From NCBI GenBank assembly GCA_047637355.1, contig JBLIKA010000005.1:1-60532 (forward strand): a DNA stretch of 60,532 nucleotides, written 5' to 3'. Below, piece after piece: positions 8,510 through 18,385 of this stretch. The notes below the pieces were generated by a model. The model was given only the letters and a program-made list of their open reading frames with translations, made no database searches and was not told where the DNA came from. Position 1 is the stretch's first letter, and every line of letters starts with the position of its first letter. The position numbers were made by a program, and so were the translations under genes. Source of the DNA: Glaciecola sp047637355. GTDB lineage: Bacteria; Pseudomonadota; Gammaproteobacteria; Enterobacterales; Alteromonadaceae.

Positions 8510-9451
8510 GTGGCCAATCCATTAAACGTTATCTTTGCTGGCACACCTGAATTTGCGGCTAAGCACTTAGCCGCACTGTATGCTAGCGAACATAACGTAA
8601 TCGCTGTTTATACGCAGCCTGACCGTCCTGCTGGCAGAGGTAAAAAACTCATGCCTAGCGCTGTAAAGTCGTTGGCACTCGGCAACGGCACTCCGGTCTA
8701 TCAGCCTGCGTCTCTAAAAAATGAAGATGCACAGCACGAGCTCGCTGCGCTGAACGCTGATATAATGATTGTTGTCGCTTATGGTCTAATATTACCCAAA
8801 GCCGTGCTTGATGCACCAAAACTGGGTTGTCTAAATGTGCATGGCTCGTTATTGCCAAAATGGCGCGGAGCTGCACCAATTCAGCGTGCAATATGGGCTG
8901 GTGACAAATTTACTGGTATCAGTATCATGCAAATGGATGAGGGTCTTGACACAGGTGCTGTATTGCTTGAAAAAAGCATGGCAATTACTGGCGCAGCGAC
9001 CAGTGCAACTTTGTATGACGATTTAGCAGAACTTGGTCCGCAAGCATTAATCGAGACGCTTGAGAATTTAGATAATCTAACGCCATCTATACAAAATAAC
9101 GATGAAGCGACATACGCGCACAAGCTTTCTAAAGAAGAAGCACGAATTGACTGGACATTGAGTGCTCAGCAATTAGCTAGAAATGTCCGTGCCTTTAATC
9201 CGTGGCCTTTTGTTTGGTTTGTTCATAAGGAAGAATCAATCAAAGTGTGGCAGGTTGAAGTTGTCGAATCATTTGGAGAATTAGCTGGTGGAACTATTGT
9301 GAACGTAGACAAAGATGGTATTGAAGTTGCCGCAGGTGAGCACAACTTATTACTTTCAATTATTCAAATTCCGGGTAAAAAAGCACAAGCGGTCAGTGAT
9401 GTTATTAATGGCAAACCCGACATGTTCGTTGTTGGTCAGCTTCTAGGATGA
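8510..9451 (+). CDS. fmt: Methionyl-tRNA formyltransferase
   Basis: Formylates initiator Met-tRNA using 10-formyl-tetrahydrofolate. The 313 residues match E. coli (315). The N-terminal hydrolase domain shows catalytic Asn109, His111 (NVHGSLLPKWRGAAP) and Asp147 (GLDTG); the C-terminal OB-like domain follows. It starts with GTG, preceded by an AAGGAC ribosome site. It lies 20 bases after def and overlaps rsmB by four bases (ATGA), so the two are translationally coupled. Confidence 0.97.
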   Translation: MANPLNVIFAGTPEFAAKHLAALYASEHNVIAVYTQPDRPAGRGKKLMPSAVKSLALGNGTPVYQPASLKNEDAQHELAALNADIMIVVAYGLILPKAVLDAPKLGCLNVHGSLLPKWRGAAPIQRAIWAGDKFTGISIMQMDEGLDTGAVLLEKSMAITGAATSATLYDDLAELGPQALIETLENLDNLTPSIQNNDEATYAHKLSKEEARIDWTLSAQQLARNVRAFNPWPFVWFVHKEESIKVWQVEVVESFGELAGGTIVNVDKDGIEVAAGEHNLLLSIIQIPGKKAQAVSDVINGKPDMFVVGQLLG

Positions 9452-10875
9452 AGCTATCATATAACAACAAGAGTGGATCCAAAGCAGGATATAAAAGCAA
9501 AAGTACTTATCAACTAAGTCACCGCCCACATTTACGTGCAGATGCTGCATGGGTATTGTTTCAGATATTAGAACATGGCAAATCATCAAGAGAAGTCATG
9601 CCCAAAGTGTTTGATCGCCACGAAGGTAAAGATAATGCTTGGTTGCAAGAAATGGTATTCGGCTGCTTGCGCGAATTACCCAAGTTACAATATTGGCTAC
9701 GCCAGTTACTCACTAAGCCGCTCAAAGGCGAACAAAAAATAGTTGAACATTTAATCATGCTGGGCTTTTATCAATTGGTGTTTACGCGCACTTCTGAACA
9801 TGCTGCGGTATCTGAAACCGTAGAAGCTTGTGCTGCGTTAGGACAGCATCGTTTGAAGGGTTTGGTAAATGCAAATTTACGCAGTTTTCAGCGCGAGGCG
9901 TTATATGAACAAGAAATTGATGTCCCGCATATTAAAGTTGGCCTGCCTAAATGGTTGCATAAACAATTACTGCAACATTATCCCGAACAAGTGCAAGAAA
10001 TCGCTGAGCAAATTAATGCTCGTCCGCCACTTTGGTTGCGAGTTAATGCGTTAAAAACGAGTCGCGTAAACTACACAGCTCAATTAGATGCTCAAGGTGT
10101 TGAGTTTGAAGAAGTTGAGACTGACTCAATACCACTTAGCTTTTTGAATGCAGAAACCCAGAGTGCAATTAAACTTAGCAAGCGCACCGACATTACAATG
10201 CTGCCTGGTTTTGCAGAGGGTTTATTTTCAGTGCAAGATCTAGCTGCGCAACTTGCGGCTGAATTATTAGATGTGCAAGCCGGTGATGACGTGTTGGATT
10301 GTTGCGCTGCGCCAGGTGGAAAAACGGCTCATATATTGGAGAGCCAACCTCAACTTGGCAGCCTAGATGCGATCGATAACGACGGGCAAAGGCTTGAACG
10401 TATAGACGAAAATATGCAACGCTTAGGGCATGACGTTGCGTTTGGCGACAGACTCAATTTATATGTAGTCGACGCTGAAAGCGAAGAAGTATTATCTCGT
10501 GTTTTGAATGACAAACAATATGATCGTATATTACTCGACGCTCCTTGCTCTGCTACAGGTGTTATTCGTCGCCACCCCGATATTCGCTGGTTAAGAAAAG
10601 CCTCAGATATTGTCAATACAGTGGCATTACAAAAACGTATTTTGGCGCAGATTTGGCAAAGGGTAAAACCCGGTGGAGTTCTACTTTACGCTACGTGCTC
10701 TATATTAAAACAAGAAAACGAATGTCAAATTGCAGAGTTTTTAGCAACACAATTTGACGCAACTCTGTTACCTATACATGAAAATGACACCGCTGAATGC
10801 CCCGGTCTTCAAATATTACCCGGTCAAGCACAAATGGATGGTTTCTATTATGCAAGACTGCTAAAGTCTTGCTGA
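9448..10875 (+). CDS. rsmB: 16S rRNA m5C967 methyltransferase
   Basis: SAM-dependent RNA cytosine methyltransferase. The 475-residue protein has an N-terminal NusB-like RNA-binding domain and a C-terminal Rossmann domain. The two catalytic cysteines are present at Cys367 (DAPCSATG) and Cys417 (YATCSIL), with the SAM loop at CCAAPGGK. It is about 45 residues longer than the E. coli protein, partly through a basic, Ser/Lys-rich N-terminal tail (about residues 1-25). The start overlaps the fmt stop. A hairpin lies between it and trkA (10887-10913). Confidence 0.96.
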   Translation: MKLSYNNKSGSKAGYKSKSTYQLSHRPHLRADAAWVLFQILEHGKSSREVMPKVFDRHEGKDNAWLQEMVFGCLRELPKLQYWLRQLLTKPLKGEQKIVEHLIMLGFYQLVFTRTSEHAAVSETVEACAALGQHRLKGLVNANLRSFQREALYEQEIDVPHIKVGLPKWLHKQLLQHYPEQVQEIAEQINARPPLWLRVNALKTSRVNYTAQLDAQGVEFEEVETDSIPLSFLNAETQSAIKLSKRTDITMLPGFAEGLFSVQDLAAQLAAELLDVQAGDDVLDCCAAPGGKTAHILESQPQLGSLDAIDNDGQRLERIDENMQRLGHDVAFGDRLNLYVVDAESEEVLSRVLNDKQYDRILLDAPCSATGVIRRHPDIRWLRKASDIVNTVALQKRILAQIWQRVKPGGVLLYATCSILKQENECQIAEFLATQFDATLLPIHENDTAECPGLQILPGQAQMDGFYYARLLKSC

Positions 10876-10886
10876 CTTAAGCTCTA

Positions 10887-10913
10887 AGCATGGGAACTTA
10901 AGGTTGCCATGCT
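10887..10913 (+). other. Stem-loop between rsmB and trkA
   Basis: AGCATGG pairs with CCATGCT (7 bp), with a further AAC/GTT pairing inside. No T-run follows, so it is not a classical terminator; it may affect mRNA processing or the relative expression of trkA. Confidence 0.4.
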
Positions 10914-10943
10914 CGAGTCAATCAGGGGTTAGGAAATAACGTA

Positions 10944-12323
10944 ATGAAAATCATCATTATCGGCGCAGGCCAAGTTGGTGGGACGTTAGCTGAGAATTTG
11001 GTTAGCGAAAAGAACGAAATTACCATTATTGATCAAAATATGGAAACGTTGCGAAACCTACAAGACAGACTCGATTTACAAGTCGTGTGCGGTGTGGGAT
11101 CTCATCCCGATGTACTCAAAAAAGCGGGCGCAGCCGATGCCGACATGTTAATTGCGGTCACCAACAGTGATGAAAGCAACATGATGGCTTGCCAAGTTGC
11201 ATTTAGTCTATTTAAAACCCCAACCAAAATTGCTCGAATTCGCTCAGAACAATATATAATCTATCAAGAGCAGCTATTCAAACAGAAAGACATTCCTATC
11301 GATCACTTGATTGCGCCAGAGCAACTTGTTACACAGGCAATAAAACGTCTTATCGATTACCCTGGTGCTTTGCAGGTGGTTGAATTTGCCGAGGGCAAAG
11401 CTAGTTTAGTCGCGGTAAAAGCCTATTACGGTGGATTGCTTGTTGGCCATGCACTTTCTGCATTAAAAGAGCACATGCCGAATGTAGATACGCGAGTGGC
11501 GGCAATTTATCGTCGTGGTAAATCTATTCGCCCGCTGGGCTCCACTGTTATTGAAGCCGATGATGAAGTGTTTTTTATTGCCGATACTAAGCATATTCGT
11601 GCAGTAATGAGTGAACTGCAAAAGTTAGAAAATAGCTACAAACGCATTATGATTGCAGGAGGCGGACTGATTGGTGCAGGTTTAGCCAAGCGTCTTGAAA
11701 ACAAACATAATGTTAAGTTGATTGAATTCAATGCGGAGCGCGCTAAAGAGCTCTCCACTATGCTAAGCAAAACTATCGTGTTTCATGGTGACGCTTCGGA
11801 TGCGAGTTTACTCAGCGAGGAAAACGTAGAACAAGTTGATGCTTTTATTGCGGTCACCAATGACGACGAAGCAAATATTATGTCAGCCATGCTTGCTAAA
11901 CGCATGGGTGCTGCAAAAGCGATGGTGCTGATACAACGCAGTGCCTATGTTGACTTGGTACAAGGTGGTGAAATTGATATTGCATTTTCGCCTCAACAAG
12001 CAACCATTTCGGCACTACTAACACACATTCGTCGCGGTGATATTGTGAATGTGTATTCTTTACGACGCGGCGCTGCCGAAGCAATTGAGGCTATTGCGCA
12101 TGGTGATGAAAGTACGTCTAAAGTTGTCGGTAAGCAAATTCAAAATATTAAGCTTCCTCCTGGCACCACCATCGGTGCAATTGTGCGCGAAGATGAAGTT
12201 ATCATTGCTCATAGTGACACTGTCATTAAAGCCAACGATCACGTTATTCTATTTTTAGTCGACAAGAAATTTATTTGGGATGTAGAAAAATTATTCCAAC
12301 CAAGCGCGCTTTTCTTTGGCTAA
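10944..12323 (+). CDS. trkA: Trk potassium uptake system NAD-binding regulator TrkA
   Basis: Peripheral membrane protein that gates the TrkH potassium channel. The 459 residues hold two tandem RCK units. The first nucleotide-binding motif is IIIGAGQVGGTLAENL at the N-terminus and the second IMIAGGGLIGAGLAKRL near residue 235; each is followed by a C-terminal RCK subdomain. Length equals E. coli TrkA (458). It sits at the end of def-fmt-rsmB-trkA, as in E. coli, but here it faces its partner trkH, so the two subunits of one transporter are convergent. Confidence 0.97.
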   Translation: MKIIIIGAGQVGGTLAENLVSEKNEITIIDQNMETLRNLQDRLDLQVVCGVGSHPDVLKKAGAADADMLIAVTNSDESNMMACQVAFSLFKTPTKIARIRSEQYIIYQEQLFKQKDIPIDHLIAPEQLVTQAIKRLIDYPGALQVVEFAEGKASLVAVKAYYGGLLVGHALSALKEHMPNVDTRVAAIYRRGKSIRPLGSTVIEADDEVFFIADTKHIRAVMSELQKLENSYKRIMIAGGGLIGAGLAKRLENKHNVKLIEFNAERAKELSTMLSKTIVFHGDASDASLLSEENVEQVDAFIAVTNDDEANIMSAMLAKRMGAAKAMVLIQRSAYVDLVQGGEIDIAFSPQQATISALLTHIRRGDIVNVYSLRRGAAEAIEAIAHGDESTSKVVGKQIQNIKLPPGTTIGAIVREDEVIIAHSDTVIKANDHVILFLVDKKFIWDVEKLFQPSALFFG

Positions 12324-12392
12324 AAAAGGCTGTTTAAATAATGCGGTTATGGCACGGCCGCTAAGTTCCAATAGTAGAACAGCGATGCATAA

Positions 12393-13844
12393 TTAGCTGC
12401 GCCAGAATGTTGGGGAGAACAAAACCAACAGCGAAAATATTTCCAAGCGCCCAAACAACATAGCGATAACCAGCAGCCACTTGCCAGCATTAGTTACATC
12501 AGCATATGTACCTGCGACGCCTCCCAAACCAGGACCTAAGTTATTGAGCGTTGCTGCGGTCGCTGAGAATGCAGTTATGTCATCCATACCGGTCGCAATT
12601 AACGCAATCATGATAACAACAAACACTACAGCATAGGCCGAGAAAAACCCCCACACGGCTTCTACGACTCGCTCTGGCATAGCTCTGTCACCTAACTTAA
12701 CTGCGTAGACTGCTTTGGGGTGAATAAGTCGATCAACTTCACGCTTTCCTTGTAAAAACAGCAACAGAATACGAATAACTTTGAGACCGCCACCAGTAGA
12801 CCCGGCACAACCACCAATAAAGCTTGAGAATATTAATACAATAGGAAGAAACGCCGGCCAAGTAGAAAAGTCAGTTGTGGCAAAACCTGCCGTAGTGCTA
12901 ATTGATACGGCTTGGATTAAAGCTTGGTCGAGGGCCATTTCCGCAGTTTCATATACAGAATGATAAACCAGTGCCAAGAAGCATAAGGTAACTAAACTAA
13001 GTTGTATGGTAAAAAAGGCTTTGCACTCTGGATCTTTGAAATAATTTCGAATGTTGCGGCCAGAAACAGCGGCATAATGAAGTGAAAAATTGAGCGCTGC
13101 TATCCACAGGAAAATAACGCATACAATATTGACAGCAACGCTATTAAAATAACCCAGACTCGCATCGTAGGTTGAGAATCCCCCTATAGCGATTGTGGAG
13201 AACGCATGACAAACCGCGTCAAACAGATTCATTCCTGCGACCCAATAAGCACCAGCACAGGCGACGGTAAGTGAAAAATATATATACCATAAATGCTTCG
13301 CTGTATCGGCAATACGCGGTGTCATTTTTGAATCTTTTACCGGACCAGGGGTTTCCGCTCGATATAACTGCATACCACCAACCCCTAAGATTGGCAAAAT
13401 GGCGACCGCCAAGACAATAATACCCATACCTCCCAACCATTGCAGCTGCTGTCGGTAAAATTGAACAGCCTTAGGTAAATACTCGATACCTTCTATAACC
13501 GTCGCACCTGTAGTGGTTAGTCCTGAAAATGCCTCGAACATTGCGTCCGTAAATGTCATCTGAGGCTGCTCTAGCAAAACGAATGGCAACGCACCAAACG
13601 ACGCCAGCACGGTCCAAAACAAAACCACAATTAGGAAACCTTCCTTTGCTCGTAAATCTGCTCGGGAAAGACGGTTAGGATACCAAATCGCAAGACCGGT
13701 AAGAACAGAAAGTACAAATGCAAGTACGAATGCCAGGCCACTCCCGTCTCCGTAAATGAGGGAAATAAACGCAGGTGGGATCATCGTTACACTGAATAGA
13801 GCAACGAGTAGTCCTAAAATACGAATGATGGCGCGGTATTGCAT
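12393..13844 (-). CDS. trkH: Trk potassium uptake channel subunit TrkH
   Basis: Inner-membrane potassium-translocating subunit of 483 residues, the same length as E. coli TrkH. It has the four M1-P-M2 repeats of the family. Selectivity-filter-like loops are visible at SGLTTTGATV, STIAIGGFSTYD, STTAGFATTDF and ATLNNLGPGLG. It is convergent with trkA with a gap of 69 bases and no clear terminator between them. Confidence 0.96.
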   Translation of the reverse strand: MQYRAIIRILGLLVALFSVTMIPPAFISLIYGDGSGLAFVLAFVLSVLTGLAIWYPNRLSRADLRAKEGFLIVVLFWTVLASFGALPFVLLEQPQMTFTDAMFEAFSGLTTTGATVIEGIEYLPKAVQFYRQQLQWLGGMGIIVLAVAILPILGVGGMQLYRAETPGPVKDSKMTPRIADTAKHLWYIYFSLTVACAGAYWVAGMNLFDAVCHAFSTIAIGGFSTYDASLGYFNSVAVNIVCVIFLWIAALNFSLHYAAVSGRNIRNYFKDPECKAFFTIQLSLVTLCFLALVYHSVYETAEMALDQALIQAVSISTTAGFATTDFSTWPAFLPIVLIFSSFIGGCAGSTGGGLKVIRILLLFLQGKREVDRLIHPKAVYAVKLGDRAMPERVVEAVWGFFSAYAVVFVVIMIALIATGMDDITAFSATAATLNNLGPGLGGVAGTYADVTNAGKWLLVIAMLFGRLEIFSLLVLFSPTFWRS

Positions 13845-14508
13845 TTACACTATGCCTTTATTGTTATTACTAGCTTATTACAAGGCAACACTTTAATAAC
13901 TTGATGGGAATAAGTCATTTCAAGGTAATTAAACGTCTTATAATGCTATATTTTTAGCCGCCCAAACAGATAAGAATGTTAACAGCTTAAATCACTATAC
14001 AAGCGCGCAAACAGCGCACTCCTTAGGGGATGGTAAATTGAATCGAGCTGAGATCCAATTTATTTCTCTAAAATCTGAATAATCGCTATGGTAGGTACAC
14101 AATAATACTAATTTGGATAACCCAAAAATTATTTTTTTACTAACTTGTTGTTCCTATTGAACAAATAAAATAGTTGAAAATAAAACTTGGAAATACGAAA
14201 ATTTGTGCTAAATTTTAAGGATTACTTCACTCATGCTTTTCTCGAGCAATCGAGCTTTCCATAGGCAAAGAGTAACAAATGAAAGCAGGAATAAGGGAAT
14301 AAATAATAATCAAAGGAGTCAGTTTTCTTCAGCTATTATTGCACTACCATCCCCACTCAGAATGCGTTTTAATGAAAATTAAACGTAACTTCTATCTTGT
14401 TCATCACATTTTAACCACAGAGTTATCCACAGCTTTTAAAAAAGCAATTTGTGGCTACACATCAATAAATATGGCATTCTTCACACTATAAAGCATTAAC
14501 ATGAGCAA
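13845..14508. other. Intergenic region upstream of polA with a consensus DnaA box
   Basis: No gene is seen in about 660 bases. TTATCCACA at 14424-14432 is a perfect DnaA box about 80 bases before polA. A hairpin CTCGA-gcaa-TCGAG lies at 14241-14254. GGGGATGGTA (14026-14035) and TACCATCCCC (14345-14354) are complementary over 10 bases about 310 bases apart, which may be chance. AT-rich promoter-like sequence lies around 14165-14220. It contains promoters for divergent trkH and polA that I cannot place exactly. Confidence 0.4.
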
Positions 14509-17301
14509 ATGATGGAAAAACAATCAACAAGCCCGTTAGTTCTGGTTGACGGTTCCTCTTATTTATTCAGAGCATTTCACGGGTTACCTCCTCTTACTAA
14601 TTCGAAAGGCCAAGATACTGGCGCCATCTATGGTGTAGTAAATATGCTGCGTAGCTTAATGGCGACTTATAAGCCAAGTCATATTGCTGTTATTTTTGAC
14701 GCAAAAGGTAAAACCTTCCGTGACGATATTTATAAAGAGTATAAAGCCAACCGTCCTCCTATGCCCGATGAGCTTCGCTCGCAAATTAAACCGTTGCATA
14801 AAATTATAAAAGCGATGGGGTTCCCTATAATCGTAGAGGAGGGTGTTGAAGCAGACGACGTTATCGGAACGCTCGCACGCCAAGCATCTGCGCAAGGAAT
14901 AGAATGCGTTATTAGCACGGGCGACAAAGACATGGCGCAACTCGTCGACAAGCATGTGACCCTTATCAATACCATGACAAATCTAACCATGGATATAGAT
15001 GGCGTGGTAGAAAAATTTGGTGTGCCTGCCGAACTGATTATTGATTACTTAGCAATGAAAGGCGACAAAGTAGACAACATACCGGGGATCCCTGGCGTTG
15101 GCGATAAAAGCGCTGTAGCGATGCTTAATGGTATTGGCGGCGTAAAAGATATTTATGCAAACTTGGATAAAATTGCGACCTTGGAATTTCGTGGTGCTAA
15201 AACAATGGGCGCTAAAATAGCTCAATACGAAGAACAAGCTATGTTGTCATATCAATTAGCCACAATCGAATGTGGTTTAAAGTTAGAGTATGAGCCAACT
15301 ACGCTGAACATGGGTGAAATGGACAAGCCTGAATTACGGACTCTTTTTGCTGAGTACGAATTTAAGCGCTGGTTGGTGGAAGTCAGTGATGGTGACGACA
15401 GCAAGGTGATTAGCGTTAGTAAACCATTAACCACCGATGGTGAAACATCTGCAGCAGATAATGAGCTTTCTAGCTCGCAAGTATTTGATAAATCGAAATA
15501 TGAACTGGTTTTAACACAACAACAATTAGACCAGTGGATTGCTAAAATTCAAGCTGCAACCTACTACGCCGTTGATACTGAAACGACTAGTATTGACTAT
15601 ATGCAAGCTGAGTTAGTTGGATTGTCGTTCTCTATCAGCGAAAACGATGCATGCTACATTCCAGTCGCACATGATTATCCTGGCGCACCAGATCAGCTAG
15701 AGCGCGATAGCGTGCTTGCACAACTAAAACCTATTTTAGAAGACACGTCAGCGAAAAAAATTGGACAGCATATAAAGTATGATAAAAACGTACTTGCCAA
15801 TTATGACATTACACTGCGAGGAGTTTTATCCGACACAATGCTTGCATCATACGTATTGAACAGTGTTGCGACTCGCCACAACATGGATAGCTTGTCACTA
15901 AAATATCTTGCTCACAACACAATTCATTTTGAGGACATTGCAGGTAAGGGTGCAAAACAAATTACGTTTAACCAAATTGCATTGGAACAAGCCGCTCCCT
16001 ATGCAGCCGAGGATGCCGATGTAACACTGCGATTGCACGAAGCACTGCAACTATTACTTAAAGACAAGGGCGAATTGCTAAATGTCTTGAATGATATAGA
16101 AGTGCCCCTCTCGTCCGTATTAGCAAAAATGGAACAAAACGGCGTACTTATTGACAGCCAATTATTGAGCCAACAAAGTCAAACCTTAGCTGCGCGCATT
16201 ATGAACCTCGAAAAAGAGGTCCATGAATTAGCTGGTGAATCATTCAACTTAGGTTCAACGAAACAATTACAACATATTTTATTTGAAAAAATGAGTTTGC
16301 CAGTAGTAAAGAAAACCCCCAAAGGAGCCCCTTCTACATCCGAAGAGGTGCTGCAGGAACTCGCGCTTGAATACGAACTCCCGAAGAAAATTATGGAGTA
16401 CCGTGGCTTAACGAAACTAAAAAACACGTATACAGACAAGTTGCCTAAGATGATCCACCATCGCACAGGTAGAGTGCATACTTCTTATCACCAAGCAGTG
16501 ACAGCTACCGGTCGATTATCTTCCACCGATCCTAATTTACAGAATATTCCGATTCGGACATCGGAGGGAAGACAAGTTCGCCAAGCTTTTATCGCACGTC
16601 CTGGATACAAAGTTGTGGCTGCCGATTACAGTCAAATTGAGCTTCGTATTATGGCTCATTTAAGTAAAGACAAGGGCCTAGTAAGTGCATTCTCTGCGGG
16701 TAAAGATATTCACAGCGCAACTGCTGCTGAGGTATTCGATGTTCCGCTAGAGGAAGTATCGGTGAACGAGAGACGCAGCGCAAAGGCGATTAATTTTGGC
16801 CTTATATATGGCATGTCTGCTTTTGGCTTATCCAAGCAACTTAATATTGGACGGTATGATGCCCAGCAATATATGGATTTGTATTTTGAGCGCTACCCTG
16901 GCGTATTAAGTTACATGGAATCAACCAGAGAAGGTGCGAAGCAGACTGGGTATGTTAGCACAGTATATGGGCGCCGATTATATCTACCTGATATTAAAGC
17001 AAGTAATGCAATGCGCAGGAAAGGCGCAGAACGTGCTGCCATTAATGCCCCAATGCAGGGCACTGCAGCAGACATTATTAAAAAGGCAATGATCGATGTG
17101 GATGCATGGATTAACGATATTAACGATGAAGCTATTTTGATGATCATGCAAGTACACGATGAATTGGTTTTCGAAATTAAAGAAGATTATGTCGACCAAT
17201 ATGTCGCAAAAATTAAGTCCTTAATGGAAAAAGCGGTGGAGCTTGATGTGCCATTGATTGTCGACGTTGGTATCGGTAATAACTGGGATGAGGCTCATTA
17301 G
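14509..17301 (+). CDS. polA: DNA polymerase I
   Basis: Repair and lagging-strand polymerase of 930 residues (928 in E. coli) with all three domains. The N-terminal 5'-3' exonuclease has VDGSSYLFRAFHG and GVEADDVIGTLA. The 3'-5' proofreading domain is intact (DTE with Asp356 and Glu358). The polymerase domain has DYSQIELR (Asp706), RRSAKAINFGLIYG and VHDELVFE (Asp884). The frame opens with ATGATG and either may start. The consensus DnaA box upstream suggests, but does not show, a link to the replication cycle. Confidence 0.98.
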   Translation: MMEKQSTSPLVLVDGSSYLFRAFHGLPPLTNSKGQDTGAIYGVVNMLRSLMATYKPSHIAVIFDAKGKTFRDDIYKEYKANRPPMPDELRSQIKPLHKIIKAMGFPIIVEEGVEADDVIGTLARQASAQGIECVISTGDKDMAQLVDKHVTLINTMTNLTMDIDGVVEKFGVPAELIIDYLAMKGDKVDNIPGIPGVGDKSAVAMLNGIGGVKDIYANLDKIATLEFRGAKTMGAKIAQYEEQAMLSYQLATIECGLKLEYEPTTLNMGEMDKPELRTLFAEYEFKRWLVEVSDGDDSKVISVSKPLTTDGETSAADNELSSSQVFDKSKYELVLTQQQLDQWIAKIQAATYYAVDTETTSIDYMQAELVGLSFSISENDACYIPVAHDYPGAPDQLERDSVLAQLKPILEDTSAKKIGQHIKYDKNVLANYDITLRGVLSDTMLASYVLNSVATRHNMDSLSLKYLAHNTIHFEDIAGKGAKQITFNQIALEQAAPYAAEDADVTLRLHEALQLLLKDKGELLNVLNDIEVPLSSVLAKMEQNGVLIDSQLLSQQSQTLAARIMNLEKEVHELAGESFNLGSTKQLQHILFEKMSLPVVKKTPKGAPSTSEEVLQELALEYELPKKIMEYRGLTKLKNTYTDKLPKMIHHRTGRVHTSYHQAVTATGRLSSTDPNLQNIPIRTSEGRQVRQAFIARPGYKVVAADYSQIELRIMAHLSKDKGLVSAFSAGKDIHSATAAEVFDVPLEEVSVNERRSAKAINFGLIYGMSAFGLSKQLNIGRYDAQQYMDLYFERYPGVLSYMESTREGAKQTGYVSTVYGRRLYLPDIKASNAMRRKGAERAAINAPMQGTAADIIKKAMIDVDAWINDINDEAILMIMQVHDELVFEIKEDYVDQYVAKIKSLMEKAVELDVPLIVDVGIGNNWDEAH

Positions 17302-17529
17302 CCTATGTAGTTCGTGATTGAATTCAAAGGGAACAAATTGTTGGCGTGATTACTGCTGGCGGGGTTCTAACAGGATTATTTGTAATTTAATTTTACTTTT
17401 TTTCGACTTACTCTGAACTTAATCACAAATCAGCCGTCCTATACTGTGAATGTGTTGTTCTTCCCAAACAATTTGCCCCATCGTTTTGATGGGGCTTTTT
17501 TTTAGTCTATTATTTTACTATATTGGGTT
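17302..17529 (+). other. polA-engB intergenic region (Spot 42 locus position)
   Basis: In enterobacteria, vibrios and some other gammaproteobacteria the Spot 42 RNA gene lies exactly between polA and engB. Here the interval ends in a strong terminator, and a TATACT -10-like hexamer sits at 17440-17445, so a short transcript of roughly 50 nt ending at the terminator is possible. The conserved 5' end of Spot 42 (GTAGGGTA...) is not present, so I do not call the gene. Confidence 0.3.
17475..17503 (+). terminator. Rho-independent terminator after polA
   Basis: An 8-bp perfect stem GCCCCATC/GATGGGGC with a 5-base loop, followed by eight T residues. It ends polA transcription or a small RNA encoded in the same gap. 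Confidence 0.85.
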
Positions 17530-18159
17530 TTACTCTGAAATTTCAGGGTCATCTTTCAACTGTCTTTCTAGGCCAAACCACTTGAATAACACCTGCTCTA
17601 ACTCCGGTACACCAATTCCGCTGAGTGATGAGAAAGAATGCACTGTAACATCACCACAAAATGCCATTGACGCTTCACGGACCATTAAGGTTTGTGCTTT
17701 GCGCTTTCCAGCTTTTAATTTATCGGCTTTGGTCAACAAAATAAGCACTGGGAGATTAACTTCAACAGCCCAGTTGATTAAGTTCTGATCAAGATCTTTT
17801 AATGGATGGCGAATATCCATTAAGACCACTAGGCCTTTTAGGCATTTGCGCTGCTGCAAATACTCACCCAATGATTTTTGCCACTTTAATTTCATTTCCA
17901 GTGGTACTTTTGCATAACCATAACCAGGGAGATCAACTAAACGTCGCTCTTCATCAAGCTCGAACATGTTAATTAACTGTGTTCTACCTGGTGTTTTACT
18001 GGTTCTAGCAAGCCCTTTTTGTCTAGTTAGTTTGTTTAGAGCACTAGATTTCCCCGCATTTGAGCGGCCAGCAAAGGCGACTTCCATGCCATCGGATTCA
18101 GATAGAAAGTCAATACTAGGGGCACTAGTCAGGAAAGTTGCTTTGGTAAAATAAGACAT
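17530..18159 (-). CDS. engB: Ribosome-biogenesis GTPase EngB/YihA
   Basis: Essential TRAFAC-class GTPase acting in 50S subunit assembly. The 209 residues carry G1 GRSNAGKSS, G3 DLPGYGYA and G4 TKADKL in order. The C-terminal alpha-helical tail is acidic. It is convergent with polA and divergent from the cytochrome c4 gene, the usual arrangement in this lineage. Confidence 0.96.
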   Translation of the reverse strand: MSYFTKATFLTSAPSIDFLSESDGMEVAFAGRSNAGKSSALNKLTRQKGLARTSKTPGRTQLINMFELDEERRLVDLPGYGYAKVPLEMKLKWQKSLGEYLQQRKCLKGLVVLMDIRHPLKDLDQNLINWAVEVNLPVLILLTKADKLKAGKRKAQTLMVREASMAFCGDVTVHSFSSLSGIGVPELEQVLFKWFGLERQLKDDPEISE

Positions 18160-18385
18160 GTTTTCACTTTTAAAGAAAGAATGTTGAACTGAATTTTTTT
18201 AAAATAAAGCCGATATTTCATGTATTGTAACCAAAATTTTGCGAATATAGTTATCAATCATTTATTTATATCCATACAAAGTGTGTGGAAGAGTTTTTTT
18301 CGGCCAGTATTTGTGTACAATAACACGTTCTTCAATGAGATTTGAGAAAGATGCTTTGCTAATCACCCGTATAAAGAGATTAAGT

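Noticed and set aside
14026..14354. 10-base complementary pair GGGGATGGTA / TACCATCCCC far apart upstream of polA
   Set aside because: A 10-base match in a 660-base interval is not unlikely by chance, and no other pairing supports a long-range fold.
17302..17503. Spot 42 (spf) RNA gene
   Set aside because: Position fits, but the conserved 5' sequence is absent; only the terminator can be supported.
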